Origin: Thunnus maccoyii
Lineage: Eukaryota; Chordata; Actinopteri; Scombriformes; Scombridae
Direction of reading: 5' to 3'
DNA: 64,000 nt
Assembly: GCF_910596095.1 (NCBI RefSeq)
Contig: NC_056536.1
Location: 19,715,791 to 19,779,790, forward strand
How positions within the stretch are numbered: the first letter of the stretch is position 1; each line of letters opens with the position of its first letter. The position numbers and the translations under genes were made by a program. This document shows, piece after piece, positions 33,201-44,747 of this stretch. Below the pieces are notes generated by a model. The model ran no database searches. It saw nothing but the letters and a program-made list of their open reading frames with translations, and was not told the origin of the DNA.

Positions 33201-33827
33201 GACTGTCACTGCAGCAGTCTCTTTTCTCTCAGTCTCTCTGGAGGCAGAGCTAGAGTGTGGGTCTGATGAGGGCTCGTCAGAGACTGGGTGAGACACCACT
33301 ATCCTTTTGGGCTCCGATTTACCCTTCAGCATCCTCATGATTGGAGTTTTGGTGATGGAAATCTCGTTATCTTTCCCCGTCTCTGTCCCTGTCACCAGAT
33401 TCTGCTCCACCACCACCCTCCTGTCCCTCTTCCTCAGCTGCAGAGTGGTGTTTAACGTGCTGGGGTGAACTCTGGCATTATGCAGGGCCAGCCCCTCAAA
33501 TTTAGGTGCCGAAACCCCACAGTTCACACAAAAGAAGCTGGGGTCTGCACGAAAGTCCGGGTGCCCAGTGTACACATGATCCAAGAACAAGTTAAGGTCA
33601 TGGGTTTCAAAGTTACAAGGCTTACAGGTGTAAGTGCCAGCACCTTCTTTAACAGCATCCCCCGCCTGTGGTTTGGAAGACTCTCCTGGCTCTAGGGGGC
33701 TATGTCTGCCCCCTCCAGAAATCCTGGACTGACGGAGAACAGGCGAGTCCTGTTCGACTTCCTCCGAGGAGCGTATGATCTTGCTGGGGATCATACAAGG
33801 AGTTGTAGACTTCCTCTTGCTGGCCAT
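27289..33827 (-). CDS. zhx3: Zinc fingers and homeoboxes protein 3
   Basis: ZHX3 is a nuclear transcriptional repressor that dimerises with ZHX1/ZHX2 and NF-YA (family knowledge). Coding exons on the minus strand: 33087-33827, 32863-32964, 31150-32745, 30316-31056, 27752-28034, 27289-27299. All introns are GT-AG; the first four are phase 0 and the last is phase 1. This gives about 1,157 residues, longer than the roughly 950 of human ZHX3. Order: MASKRKSTTPCMIP start, two C2H2-type fingers (C68/C71/H84/H89 and C100/C103/H116/H121), the motif ITKTPIMRMLKG, HD1 (about 296-346), a long Ser-rich linker, HD2 (about 667-722), HD3 (about 808-860), an acidic patch, HD4 (about 968-1025), HD5 (about 1032-1085) and an acidic tail. 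Its position beside plcg1 in convergent orientation matches human 20q12. Confidence 0.95.
27752..28034 (-). CDS. zhx3: zhx3 exon: end of HD5 and acidic tail
   Basis: It starts LQELAQASGLTADLVRHWFS, the second half of HD5, then a linker and an acidic stretch (GVAEEEEEADAEK). At 27752 the frame reaches AAAG|GTAGTC, a usable donor. If unspliced the protein would run 10 residues further (GSLHVWSRL and so on) to a TAG at 27723. I prefer splicing because the next exon gives a conserved-looking end. Confidence 0.85.
28035..30315 (-). other. zhx3: zhx3 intron splitting HD5
   Basis: 2,281-bp AT-rich intron with a 21-base A run (29346-29366). No repeat family, exon or RNA gene recognised. Confidence 0.75.
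30316..31056 (-). CDS. zhx3: zhx3 exon: HD3, acidic patch, HD4, start of HD5
   Basis: 247 codons beginning VKALEASFAQDSDPSGEE. HD3 has RREIHGWFAERRKR, followed by an acidic run (REEEEEEMDVDGEE). A conserved block PIKINLKMLKVTEANG is nearly identical to the mammalian one. A Pro/Ser/Lys-rich spacer leads to HD4 (LPRPEVVRWFGDCRYVQKNG). The exon ends inside HD5 at RGSQEESQ, with donor CAG|GTATTG. Confidence 0.95.
31150..32745 (-). CDS. zhx3: zhx3 large central exon: HD1, Ser-rich linker, HD2
   Basis: 532 codons starting VMIPLSSIPTYSASMDSS. HD1 includes KYPEEQIKIWFTAQRLKQG; HD2 includes GLTVREVRKWFSDRRYHFRN. Between them lies an unusually long Ser/Asn/Thr-rich, probably disordered linker (about residues 462-652), which contains an IKMED sumoylation-type site. 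After HD2 comes NPVDLSES, a CtBP-binding-type motif. The exon ends AIRYKEREPHQ before GTGAGA. Long open frames on the opposite strand here are shadows of the repetitive codons. Confidence 0.95.
32863..32964 (-). CDS. zhx3: zhx3 second coding exon (34 codons)
   Basis: A 102-bp phase-0 exon too short to stand alone as a gene. It begins VVSVVQNRGL and ends SSSKNLPK. The end matches the ALPK that directly precedes VMIPLSSIPTY in mammalian ZHX3, which supports both splice sites (TTTAG acceptor, AAG|GTAATT donor). Confidence 0.9.
33087..33827 (-). CDS. zhx3: zhx3 first coding exon: N-terminus and two zinc fingers
   Basis: The ATG at 33825-33827 opens MASKRKSTTPCMIPSK, the start typical of ZHX proteins. 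The exon encodes 247 residues: finger 1 (YTCKPCNFETHDLNLFLDHV), finger 2 (FFCVNCGVSAPKFEGLALHN) and the conserved ITKTPIMRMLKG block (about 158-169). It ends at KTPITQ before GTAGAT. The exon continues upstream as 5'UTR to an acceptor at 33986 (minus-strand CTTTTTCAG). Confidence 0.95.
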
Positions 33828-33985
33828 GGTGTGACCGCAGGGTGGGGAGGGTTGGTCAAATGGCTAAGAGAGGGGTGTGACTGAGAATATGGGTTGTTTC
33901 TGGTGGACTATAGACCAGGCATGGGGTAAGGAAGATGGCAGGACATGTCCATAGGTCCACTTGTAGTTCTCGCTGAGGGAAAAAC
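33828..33985 (-). other. zhx3: zhx3 5'UTR part of the first coding exon
   Basis: Between the minus-strand acceptor CTCTTTTTCAG ending at 33986 and the ATG. No upstream in-frame start that extends the protein. Confidence 0.7.
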
Positions 33986-34162
33986 CTGAAAAAGAGAAAG
34001 GAGAACATGTTTAAGTTCAAGTCATTAGTCACCATACAAGACGATACATCTGCAATTTGTTTGGTTGGTTGGATAAAATTTTTAGTTTCATGTACAAATG
34101 AGGAAAGAAATGGGGAGGAGAGAACAGATTGTGCCAAGAAGAAATGAGACAGGATATCTTAC

Positions 34163-34275
34163 TCAACGTAGTACAAGCCAGTTTCTCCTCAGCTGGATGA
34201 AAATGGTGCAGAGCTGGATGTCTCCAGGTAAAATATCAACAGTGCAGGTAATGATAAAGTCTGGTGAAAAGATCT
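34163..34275 (-). other. zhx3: Possible zhx3 5' non-coding exon
   Basis: The minus strand shows a strong donor, TTGA|GTAAGA, at 34162-34163. A possible acceptor (AAGCTTCAG) lies near 34276. Human ZHX3 also has more than one 5' non-coding exon. Weak evidence. Confidence 0.25.
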
Positions 34276-36873
34276 AGCTGAAGCTTTTAAAATGCAGAGT
34301 TGCCCGCATATCTTCAATCTAAAAAAAAGCAAGCCTGCTCTTCAACTCTCCTACCCCATGAAACTCAAGGCTATCTCTTTTATGAGGGTATTCAAACATG
34401 CTCAGTCTGCTTCTTCACTGAAGGCTTTTGGGGAGAGCTCCTGTCCTACCCCCTTCTTTCCCCTCCCCCACACAACTCTGTCTCACTTCCCCTCGTTCAG
34501 ACACACCCCCACAGAGAGAGCACATTCTGTATTTTTTTTTTTTTTTTTTTTAAATCCAGAGCCTCTATAGCTTCACTGAACACCTTTTTCCAAAGATTGC
34601 TATAGAAATACACACTTGTGAATGGTTTGCTTAAGACAGGGTCTACCTGACAATTGTACAAGTGGGTGGTTCAACAGATGCTCTTCGGGGAGATGGAGTT
34701 CTCGCCCGACAAGGGTCCAGATAGTACAGATAGAAACACACAGACTTGCATAAGAATGTGAATCTTTGTGAATGTGAACGTTCACACCACCTCTAGATCC
34801 CTTGTCTCCATATAAAATGGCGAAGCTTCCTGTGGAGGAGTTCTCCCCTCCCTCCCTCCTTCCTCTGCTCCCTCCCTCTAACAAGAGAGGTAGTGATGCA
34901 GTATTGAGAGGACAGCTCTAGGGCAATTACTCTCCCAATCACTCTGCACCGACATGACACCTCACGCACAGAGTAGCTAAAGCTCACAAAAGTTCAACGG
35001 CTCACGTAAATTCAACAGGAAAACCCTAAAGCCTCTCTAAGTTCAGCCCCTTCCTATTCAAAGACAGTTCTGCAAACCAAATGCAGCTTTCTGGTAGGCA
35101 GCCCGAATCTAAAATAATCGGACCCTTCTTAAGCACAAACAGAGCAGATTCATGCAAATTTCTGAGATTCTGAGACTAGTTTCAGACTAAATCATAACCT
35201 CTTTGTGCACAATGCTGCTACAGAACCACTATTTCTGTCAGGTGAGCGGTATACGGCGAGTCAGTGTCATCATACAATAAACCCGCTCTTCTCCAATCAA
35301 GTATAACTTACTCAACCGCAAATGCTCTTTCTCTTGTACCCATAGACACACACACACACACACACACAGAGGTCATGGTACATTAGCTAAAAGCCCAGTT
35401 AACCCCTCACAGGACTTGGGTGTGACAGATACCCTTTCACACACTAACTGAGCAAAGATATACAGAGGTCACTTTTCTGCATTCTGCAAAGCTTGCAAAC
35501 TCTAGTTCTAGTTTGAGTCAAGACTTTCAGTAATTTCATGTGCAGTTCCTCTGAAAGTTCAGCATCAAACAATAGTGAGATACTCCACTAAGCCTGTGAT
35601 GAAAACTTAATTGGCTTCATTGCAAAGTGGCGTTGTTATCTTTGCCTGTTTCTTTGGAAGTACAAGTAGGCTGGAGTGGAGTGTGAGGGGTTAACAGGCA
35701 AATGAAGTTTGCTACTGTGGAGGGAACGTGATGCCCCTTGTTCCCTCATGCACCCCCCAGAGAGAGTAACTGCCCTTGGCTTGGGCTGTTGTGCACCCCT
35801 CCTACTCCCCTGCCATTCAGTTCTGCATCAGGGGGCACCGCTCTGCCAAGGCAGGCTGGTCACATGACCAACACAAAGGCTTATGGGTGGGCAGTCTCAG
35901 CCATCCATCACGTGGTTCTGTTGGGTGTGGGTGGGCAGGCGAGAGTAGAGAAGAGGAGAGGAGAGGGAGAGCGAACGGGAGAGGATGGTGGGGGATGGGC
36001 AGCTGGTTTGGGGTGAGGAGGCAAGGGAAGGAGGGGTGTTAACTGTCGTGGAGGAAGCACTGAGGTGTTTCAGTGAGGAATTTTTCCTCCCTGATACCCC
36101 CTCCAATCACCCCACCCCACCCTGCCAACCCCCGCTCTTCAACGCCCCCCTCTTGCTCCAAACTACAATCACACAGTCCTTTCCCTCCCTCCCTCCTTCC
36201 CTCCTCGCTGCACTGCAAAGACTGGAATGTTCCAACCCGAGCTCTTCAGCCAGTGGACATAACCTGAAGTTCAGCTTCAGTGTCCGTGTGTGTGTGTGTG
36301 TGTGCGTGTGTGTGTGTGCACGCATACGTGCGTTTTACTGCTTCATGCAGAATAAGTACTCAGACTAAAATACATGGTGAACACATTGCATGTCACAAAG
36401 TGTAAAATCCCCTCATTTGCAAGTGTAGACAGTCAATGCTACAAAGGCGACTCACTTCACACCACACACTATACAAAAAAAAAAAAAAAAAGACATCAAA
36501 AAACCACAACTGTGAGAGCACATCTGCAGACAAAAGTTGTGCCTCAGTAAGGAAAGTAACCAGCTGAGTCCCACAGGCCTCATACAGGTGACGACCGAAA
36601 CAATACACAATGCAAGCTGAGCTATTAACGGTGAGTCGAACTGAGCTGCTCATGTCTTGGCAATGCCAGGCTCAGACAAGCTGTTGACTCATCGCTATGA
36701 GCGCATCGGCCAATAACTTTAATTTGAATGTTGCACATAGGTTGACTGACCATGTGGTGATGGTGGGTTTGTGTCTGTTATATGTTTCAGCATTTGCATG
36801 TGTGGGTTTCCTGTGAGATTTAGAGTGGAGAGAGGGAGGTGGGGTGGGGTGGGCGGGGGCGCATGTGTGCTTG

Positions 36874-36875
<2 letters not shown>

Positions 36876-36921
<46 letters not shown>
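36876..36921. repeat. TG microsatellite
   Basis: About 22 TG units, nearly perfect. A shorter interrupted TG tract lies at 36286-36320. Confidence 0.92.
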
Positions 36922-36927
<6 letters not shown>

Positions 36928-37657
36928 GCGTGCGGGGGTGGATGCCTGCATGCCTGTGTGTGAGGCTTGTTTACTGAGGTATTGAGGCTGCCATTTTTCT
37001 GTGTGTGAGAGTCAGAGATCTCCCTGTGACACACAAAGACAATGTTTTTGTCCTCACGGTTCATAACTTATATTATCCACGCCACGTCAATGGCTCAGCA
37101 CAGCATGACCTCCTTTCATCCCCTGGCTTGACTCTTGTCTAGGCCTCGGCTATATCCTCTGAGTACAGGCCAATAATAGCGCTCACACACATTACAATCC
37201 CTACTGCTCAGCTGCATAGCGTAGCTACATGCTAACTAAACTACTCCTCTCATCACTTAGCTGAGAGTACAGGTGTAAACTGATATCACAGTGTGTAACA
37301 AATGTTCTCTTTAGTAGGACAGAGAGTAGGTGTACAGCACAGGCAGCCCTTTCCTTGTTTGCTCCGTTTCTTGCTTCCCCACTCGTCTTTTTTCCTCCCT
37401 CTTCCCCCTTGTCTCTTCACCCTCACTCCCCCTCCCTCTCCAACCCTTCACTGCACCTTCTGCTTCCCCTCCCTCTGTTCCTTCTTCTCCTCCCTCTCTG
37501 AGCAAGTTTGGCCCAGGGAGACAGGTCGGCAGCGCCACTGGTGTGTTACTGTCCCCATGGCAACCACCTCCTACCCCCTCTCTCTCCCTCTCCCACCAGC
37601 TCATTTCTCTAGAGCACATGCGTGTGGGTAAACACGCACACACATGGTTACTCAGAC

Positions 37658-37660
<3 letters not shown>

Positions 37661-37692
<32 letters not shown>
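37661..37692. repeat. CA microsatellite
   Basis: About 16 CA units, in inverted orientation to the TG tract 740 bp upstream. Confidence 0.92.
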
Positions 37693-37696
<4 letters not shown>

Positions 37697-40266
37697 CTAT
37701 GCCATCCAGTTCCTGGCTCTAGTGGGGCTTGTTTGTTCCACACACCCCTGTGAGTGGTATTTGGAGAGTCCCTGCCCTGCTCCTATTTCAGTGCCTCCCT
37801 CAAGCGGTGTTGATGTCTCCCAGCTAGGTGTGGTCGCCATCGCCAAGGCATGCTATTGGCCAGAGCTGATGAAGTCTCTTCCTGTTAACTCAGTGCCCGA
37901 GTCCCTGTCCAGACATCTGCCTGGGCTACTGCCCTGTTCCCTGCTTCTCTGTGGCTCTTGTGTTTGGCCTGCAGCGGCCTGAGGTATGCAGGGCTCCTAA
38001 ATTCACTGCAGGCAACGCAGGCATGGGTTCATAAACAGGGCCGGACCCCTGGCAGATGTTATCTCTTTCAAAAACACCTTTATCTCCAACTGTATTCAAG
38101 ATAATTATCATGTCTGCATCAAGACTCAAACCCCTTCGCCATCTACTAGTCTCTTCATCAGAACACAAACCAATTTGCTTCTTCTCTGTGCCAAAACAGA
38201 AATCCATCGCCATGTTTTCTTCTGTCCCAAAACACGAATCTTTCGCCAGTTATTTAATTCAATCCCACCTTACACAAACATCACTCCAGCTAACCTCCTC
38301 CTGTCAGTCAACTCCAGGGATTCGCTCACTCATACCACCACTGACAACCACAGCTCGCCAAACTAAACGCTTTAGATGTTTTGTGCGTCTGAACTTCCAC
38401 TTGTTCTCTCATTGCCATTTCGATTTCTCACACAATAGCGGCAACAATAAGAAAACCTCCATGACCATGTTCCTACAGTGTCATTCCATCTGCTCCTGAG
38501 TCCCATTTGGGTTTCTCTCAGGTCAGGGAGCGGATGGCTGCGTGGGTTGCGAGTGGCTGCATTGCTGTGGCCACTGCCAGGGCATGCGTTAAAACTGGGT
38601 TGCTGAGTAGGGGAGGGAGAGAAAAATGGCGGAGCACCATGCTCTGTGCTGTCCAACCTAAAATGGCTGACATCACAAGCTGTTAACCAGCCAAGCAGAG
38701 CAGAGGCTGCTACTGCTGCTGACCCAAACCTGCTAGCTCCGGATGTGTGTGTGGATCGCTCTGCTCTCCCCCCAAGATTGTGAAAAGGCTCTTGACAAGC
38801 AGCTGACTCTGAGGTGGTTTTTGTGGTCATACTTGGTAGAGATCTGCAAGTGAAATGTCATTACATGGGTCAACACAGGGAGAGGAGACCAAACTCACTG
38901 CTTAGATGACATTATTTTTTTGCATTAAGGACTGACACACACACACACACACACAGCTCAGTTTCTTCAAGTCATCAACTGATCATTACATGCTTAAAAA
39001 CAAAAAGGAAACTAGCAACGCAAAACAAAACAGATTCTCAAGGTGTGAAATGAACAAAAGTACAAATGTGATTACAAAAGCAATAGAAGAACTTGTGTCA
39101 GGTGAAAATCTAAAACTGAGGGAAAGACGAGGAGAGAAGGAGAAAGAGGGGTGGGTGGTGACTGTGATGGGGGGGCGGGGGCTATTCAGTGAGATGTACA
39201 GCCATTGAGCTCACACATCAGCACTGCATACAGCAAGATGAGGCATAATAACAACAATAACAATAATAATGTGTACAGCTGTCAGAGACATCCAAAACTG
39301 ACAGTTCCTCATCATACTCAAGAATAACTCCCACATGGCCAAACTGAGTGTTTTTGATCATCAACATGTAAACAGGCTTGTTTTAAGAGTAAACAGAGTA
39401 CCACAGGTGATAAATAGATGGCTGGATTAAGCTGCATGTCTATGCCTGGGACTCACGTGGACATCAGACACAAATTAGCTGTCTGGGAAAGCTTTGCTCT
39501 AATCCCTGGATAGATAACCAAGGCAACAACAGCGTGCAAACTCACAACTGGCTGTTGGGCAACATGGAATAATAAAACCTCAACTCTGCTTTCAGTTTAT
39601 GAAAATCCTGATTTCATTTACGACCAAAAGAAAAACATGACACAAACATGTCCTAACAAAATTAAAAAATGTTACATAACCCGTAGTAGGCTATTACTTG
39701 TACAACTTTCAATATAATAAGGTCAAAGTGATTTTTAACTTCTTCATTCATAGCACAGACTGGAAAAATTGGGGGGAAATCTGCCGGCAGCGTACAAGAA
39801 AATCTTACAGGTTTTACTTTAATATGTACAACATCTAATTAGCACCGATATAAAAACAATGTTTCTATAAATATGAGCAAATAGCGGTGATTTGTGACAC
39901 AAAGCCAGAGCGGCTGGACTGTAACGTCCCTGAGCGCAGCAGCGTCAAACATTTCCGAAAATGATGCGTGTTCACCTTCCGCTCAAGTTAGGCGGAGTGA
40001 GCCTCAACTTAATGGGCTTGTCTACATTATAGCTATGTTTGAAACGCCGTAAGCAGCTGAGAGTCAAGGAAAAGACAAGCCCCCTGCCCAAAAAACTACT
40101 CTCTCTCTCTCCCCCCCTCCCCGGTTGGCTGTCGCCATTTTAAGCAGGCGACATGCAGCTGGCCAGCGCCGCTGAGCCAGCGCGCAGCCCGCAGAGGTAA
40201 ACCTCCACAACGGTTCACACAAGTTTGGGAAAGGTGAAACACATAACCCCCCCTCCCCAGACTCAC

Positions 40267-40640
40267 CTCGCTATTGTCGGAGCTCAGTGTATGCAGCGCA
40301 GGATTTAAAAAGTTTACAGTGATATGTGCTCAGTGGAGCCAGTGAGTGACGGGAGGTCTGGGTTTCACTGATGGTAACTTCTAGGTGTGAGCCCCCTCTG
40401 TCCATCCGCCGGTGATAAACGTGACACCGGAGCCAGACCGGTCCCTACAACGGCCCCCCTTGTTTTGCGCTTGTTTATTTCGAGTGGCTCCAGTGTTGAA
40501 AAAGCAGGCAGCGGAGGGGAGGAAAATACGACGGACGTACCGAGGGAAGAGACGGACACGTGACGCAGACGTCACTGACGGTGGAGTTGGCGTGAGAGCT
40601 CGAGCTCCGCCGCGCAGAGAGCAGAGAAGTGAGTCAGACA
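40267..40640 (-). promoter_or_regulatory. zhx3: zhx3 promoter and first non-coding exon region
   Basis: The minus-strand donor GCGAG|GTGAGT at 40267 marks the end of a non-coding first exon. Upstream on the minus strand (40380-40640) the sequence is CpG-rich. It carries an E-box CACGTGAC (40557-40564) and a CRE-like GTGACGTC (minus, 40568-40575). The transcription start is probably between 40340 and 40550 but cannot be fixed. Confidence 0.55.
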
Positions 40641-42882
40641 TCCCGTCCTGACTTTGAGCCAGCAACACAACAAGGGGGTGGGGAGGGGGTGAAGGGAGGT
40701 CGTGGTCAAGTTTTGTGGAGGTACAACACCGTTCACTGTCCCGGTTCAACGTGATGGTGGTACAAGCGACTCACACCTGTCCCCCCCCTCCTCCCAGGTG
40801 ACCTCTCTTAAAGAGATAGTACATACAGGCACTCAAAAGTTACTCTGCATGAAAACCATCAAACTTCACAAAACAACCACCGTGCACATAGGCTGCTAAT
40901 ACACACACACTCACACTCACACACACACAGAAAAATACAACTGGCTGGATGAACTTGTTTGGGGGACCGAGGCAAAAAAAATGTATATATTGCTGTTTGG
41001 TCCCAGTTTTTACCAACTTCCCATCAAATACAAGTGATGGGAGATTCAGTATATTTTGCATAGAGACACAGAAACAAACCAGTGCTCCTATACTGGAATA
41101 CCACACTACACACTACCAGAACCAGAATTTGACACAGCATTCCACTAAAATATGTGTAATAATACAGGGACCATTTTATATTTTTCTTAGAGCTGCATAA
41201 TCCCACACAAATTTGCAAGTAAACACAGTGAACCTGGAGCCCTTTTGGGGCCCCTGGAAGTCTAGGACCCCAGGGCAGTTGCCTGCTTCACTCCGCTGGT
41301 AATCCAGCCTCACACAGACACACTTAAATTCATCATACATAGGAGTAGAAAATATTTATGAATTACTGTAACTTAGTAGTGTACAAATAATGTTACTTTT
41401 GTGACAGCTGCTAAACTAAATTTAAAAAAAGCTATTTAAGCTATTTCAATCTAAAACTTGACAGTTCAACAGCACCACAAAATAAAGCCTCCAAAATGAC
41501 TATAAAATTGAATCAATGCCTTTCTTAAAGTGTTCATATTATAACCTTCATGAAGGTAGGATTTGTTGCATTTGTTCCAGCTGTGTGTAGCTAACAAACT
41601 GGAAATATTCCCAAGTCAGCGATGCTCTTGTGACAGTAGTGTACTTAGGATTCTAGCTTTTTCCAAAAATAGAGCACAATATTTTACAAAAATCTACAAA
41701 AGTGCAAGTAATACTACACATCTTTGAATAAACTGTGGGCCCCCGTTTAAGCTGAAAACCTGCTCAGTACAGCAGCAAAATCACATGTGGTTACTTTTCA
41801 CCACTTCTCATGAGAATACTGTATCACAAAAGATGTATCACGTAGTAAAACAGGGTCACTGTAACTGTAAACATACAACTGATTACTGCAGCCACATCAT
41901 GTTTAAGATATATAGATGTAGATGTAGACTCAAATTACGGACGATGACACATCGCCCACATCTTCCTGAATGAGTCAGTGCTTGGTGGGTCAAGTTTAGG
42001 ACTCAAAAGAGAAACTGAAATGGATTTACTTTTATTTCATATATACTGTAGAAGAAAATGTGAAGCTACGTTGTTTATAACTACACAGATTTGACAGCAT
42101 ATTACATGTGATATCACAACAAAATACATACAATAATGTCCTTGTACAGAAAAATGTATTGAAATATAATTTATGGTCTTAACATTAACACACAAAAAAT
42201 GACAAATCAGTTGTTATTTTCATTCCCAAATGAAATCTTAATTAGATTTAATTTCAGGTTCATTTTGCACATGTGTGATCAGATTAAGTATCCACTATCA
42301 TGTATCAAAGCTATTTTTGACGGTTTTGAATACTAACTACATCTGCTCTCTTTCCCGCCATCAAAGCTGATTACTCAAAAATCAATAATTCTGTCAATCA
42401 TTAATTTTTATCCAGCTTTTAGGACCAAGGCTGTATGTGAAAGTGATCCACATAAATATTCCAGTCGATTACTGGCCAAATCATCCAATTTCCACTACTT
42501 AAGTTGTACATCAATTAAGTTTAGGTTAAATAATGATGATTGGCTCAAATGACAGTGTTGATTAGAAGAAGCTCATAAGACTTTAAGTGGAGTGAAGCTC
42601 ATCATCGATAAGGACGCCCTCTGCTGGACAGCGGAGATCAGGACAGAAGGAAAGATCTCAATTACTGTCAAAACACTAGATGTTAGAGTAAAAAAGGACA
42701 GTAATAAAATTCATATTGTTTAACGTGATTATTTCATATATTTGTTCATTCATCATTTGTTTGAATAAAACATCAAATCTGCAGCTTGATCTGATTATTC
42801 TATAAAAAACAAAATACAAAGACAAACCCAATTATTGTGTCTGCTACTATATCAGGAAAACTGCATGTCAGAATATCAAATA

Positions 42883-43222
42883 CAGCTGCAATGATTAGTC
42901 GATCGAAAGCTATTTTGATAATCGATTAATCATTTTGAGTAATTTTTTAAGAAAAAAAAAGTCCCAATTCTCTGATTCCAGCTTCACAAATGTGAATATT
43001 TTATGGTTTATTTAGTCTTCAGTGACAGTAAATTAAATATCTTTGGGTTGTGGACTGTTGTTCAGGACAAAAGAAAACATCTGAGGATGTCACCTTGGGA
43101 AACAGTGATCAATATTTTTCACCATTTTCAGACCTTTTTAGAAACAAAATGATTAATTGTAATGGAGGAAATAGTTGACAGATTAATTGATAATGGAAAA
43201 AATTGTTAGTTGCAGCCCTAAT
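42883..43222 (+). repeat. Dispersed repeat family 1, copy F (most complete)
   Basis: TACAGCTGCAATGATTAGTCG at the left, ATTTTGATAATCGATTAATC, then ATATCTTTGGGTTGTGGACT, and AAATTGTTAGTTGCAGCCCTA at the right. The ends are roughly inverted repeats (CTGCAA ... TTGCAG). About 340 bp. Confidence 0.8.
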
Positions 43223-43466
43223 ATAAACATTCTCTAACTGCAGTAAGATTTTGTGCATATTTGTAGGCTCTAACATAGTGATTCCCATCCTTTTTGTCTG
43301 GTGACCAGTTTGTGTGACCCCTCCTCACAGGTTGGGTTCTCTACCTGTCAGACATACAGTACATGAGCTGTGAGTAGTTTGACAAAAGAGTGATTTTCTC
43401 CTCTAAACTCTCAGCTTGTTTCATTTGAATAACTGTTAGAGGCCTGAAGATGTGAAACTTTCCACT

Positions 43467-43467
<1 letters not shown>

Positions 43468-43497
<30 letters not shown>
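43468..43497. repeat. 30-base C homopolymer
   Basis: Uninterrupted run of 30 C between ACTA and AAATG. Unusually long for a C/G run; the true length may differ. Confidence 0.9.
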
Positions 43498-43499
<2 letters not shown>

Positions 43500-44011
43500 A
43501 TGTACAAATATTAAAGAAAAGTCAGAAAAATGGATCTAAATTTATGCAGCAGGACAAGAGTGATGGGTCTTGACTCCCAGGTTGGGAACAACTTCTCTTT
43601 TTACTCCACGAAACATGAAGGACATGTTCAGATTTATGATGTCTGATGAAATACTTGAACATGTGAAGCAAACACTGTAGCAATGATCAAAAACCTGACA
43701 TGGGTGCAGTAAACTGTGTCAGAGTATGTCAGGCTGAGAGAAAACCAGTTCAACATCATATTATGTCATTTTTTTTCATGCTCAGGATTTGTTTATTATT
43801 TATTTACCTTTCTCACTTTTTTCTTCCTTTCGTTTTTCTTTTTTTAAAATTATTTTGGGGTTTTAACTGACTTTCTAATGTTGTTACCTGTAGCTGACGA
43901 TCATAGTCCCATTAAAATCAAAACTCACTGTAATTGTTTTGGGTTGTAGCTAGACACCTGTTGCTTGTTGTCATCCTTTTGAGATATCTGTGATAAAAAT
44001 AATAATAATGT

Positions 44012-44115
44012 AGAGCTGAAATGATTGATTAGTCAATTGAAAGAAAATTGATCTGCAACAATATTGCCAGCTAATTAATTGTTTTTAGTTATTTTTCAGA
44101 AAACATGACAAAAAT
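44012..44115 (+). repeat. Dispersed repeat family 1, copy G (fragment)
   Basis: Left-end fragment: GTAGAGCTGAAATGATTGAT, AGTCAATTGAAAGAAAATTG, then lost. Confidence 0.6.
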
Positions 44116-44678
44116 CTGTTTTCTTAGTTACACAAATTAAGTATATTGTGCTCCAATATAATGTGATGTTTGTGGAAATAAATATTTTGTGGAGATGTAT
44201 GACTATTCAAATATTGCACCAATACAATAAAAAATAAATTAAAAAACATTGTGGGAGATAAAAATAAATAAATAAATAAATAAAATGTGAATACTCTTTT
44301 TTTGGTGATTATTTCTTTATTGAGTTTTTACATGATTATATCCACAGGTGGATGCATAACAAGTCACTTAAGTACATCATATACCGTAAGACTGTAGTTT
44401 ATCGTGCTGTAACCACAACTGCAGACTGTTTCTCTCACCCCCTCCCATCCTTTCCACCACCAATAACCCTCCCACCATCCACACTGATGGGCCGAAATAA
44501 TACTTAATATACAAAATTACGTTAAAAAAACAGAAACAAAAACAGAATACCTGTAGAATAAAGTCTATACATATATAATATACATGACAAAAGATAGACA
44601 GATAAAATTGAATAAATGCAGAAAACAAAACACACAGCAAAACCAAAACAAAACAGCAGAGAGACTAAAGACAAAGTG

Positions 44679-44680
<2 letters not shown>

Positions 44681-44722
<42 letters not shown>
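44681..44722. repeat. TG microsatellite
   Basis: About 21 perfect TG units. Confidence 0.95.
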
Positions 44723-44724
<2 letters not shown>

Positions 44725-44747
44725 ACTTCGACTATTTCTTGCTATTA

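Larger units (their letters stand above)
34276..40266 (-). other. zhx3: zhx3 long 5' intron region with many microsatellites
   Basis: No recognisable gene. Contents include CA repeats (35345-35368, 37661-37692, 38936-38955), TG repeats (36286-36320, 36876-36921), CT-rich tracts (36180-36205, 37370-37500) and an unexplained 147-codon plus-strand frame at 38056-38499. The C-rich and GC-rich segments around 35.7-36.2 and 37.5-38.0 kb may be regulatory. Confidence 0.6.

Noticed and set aside
38372..38830. 152-codon minus-strand frame in the zhx3 5' intron
   Set aside because: No recognisable domain, biased composition and no splice context; kept only as a possible regulatory region.
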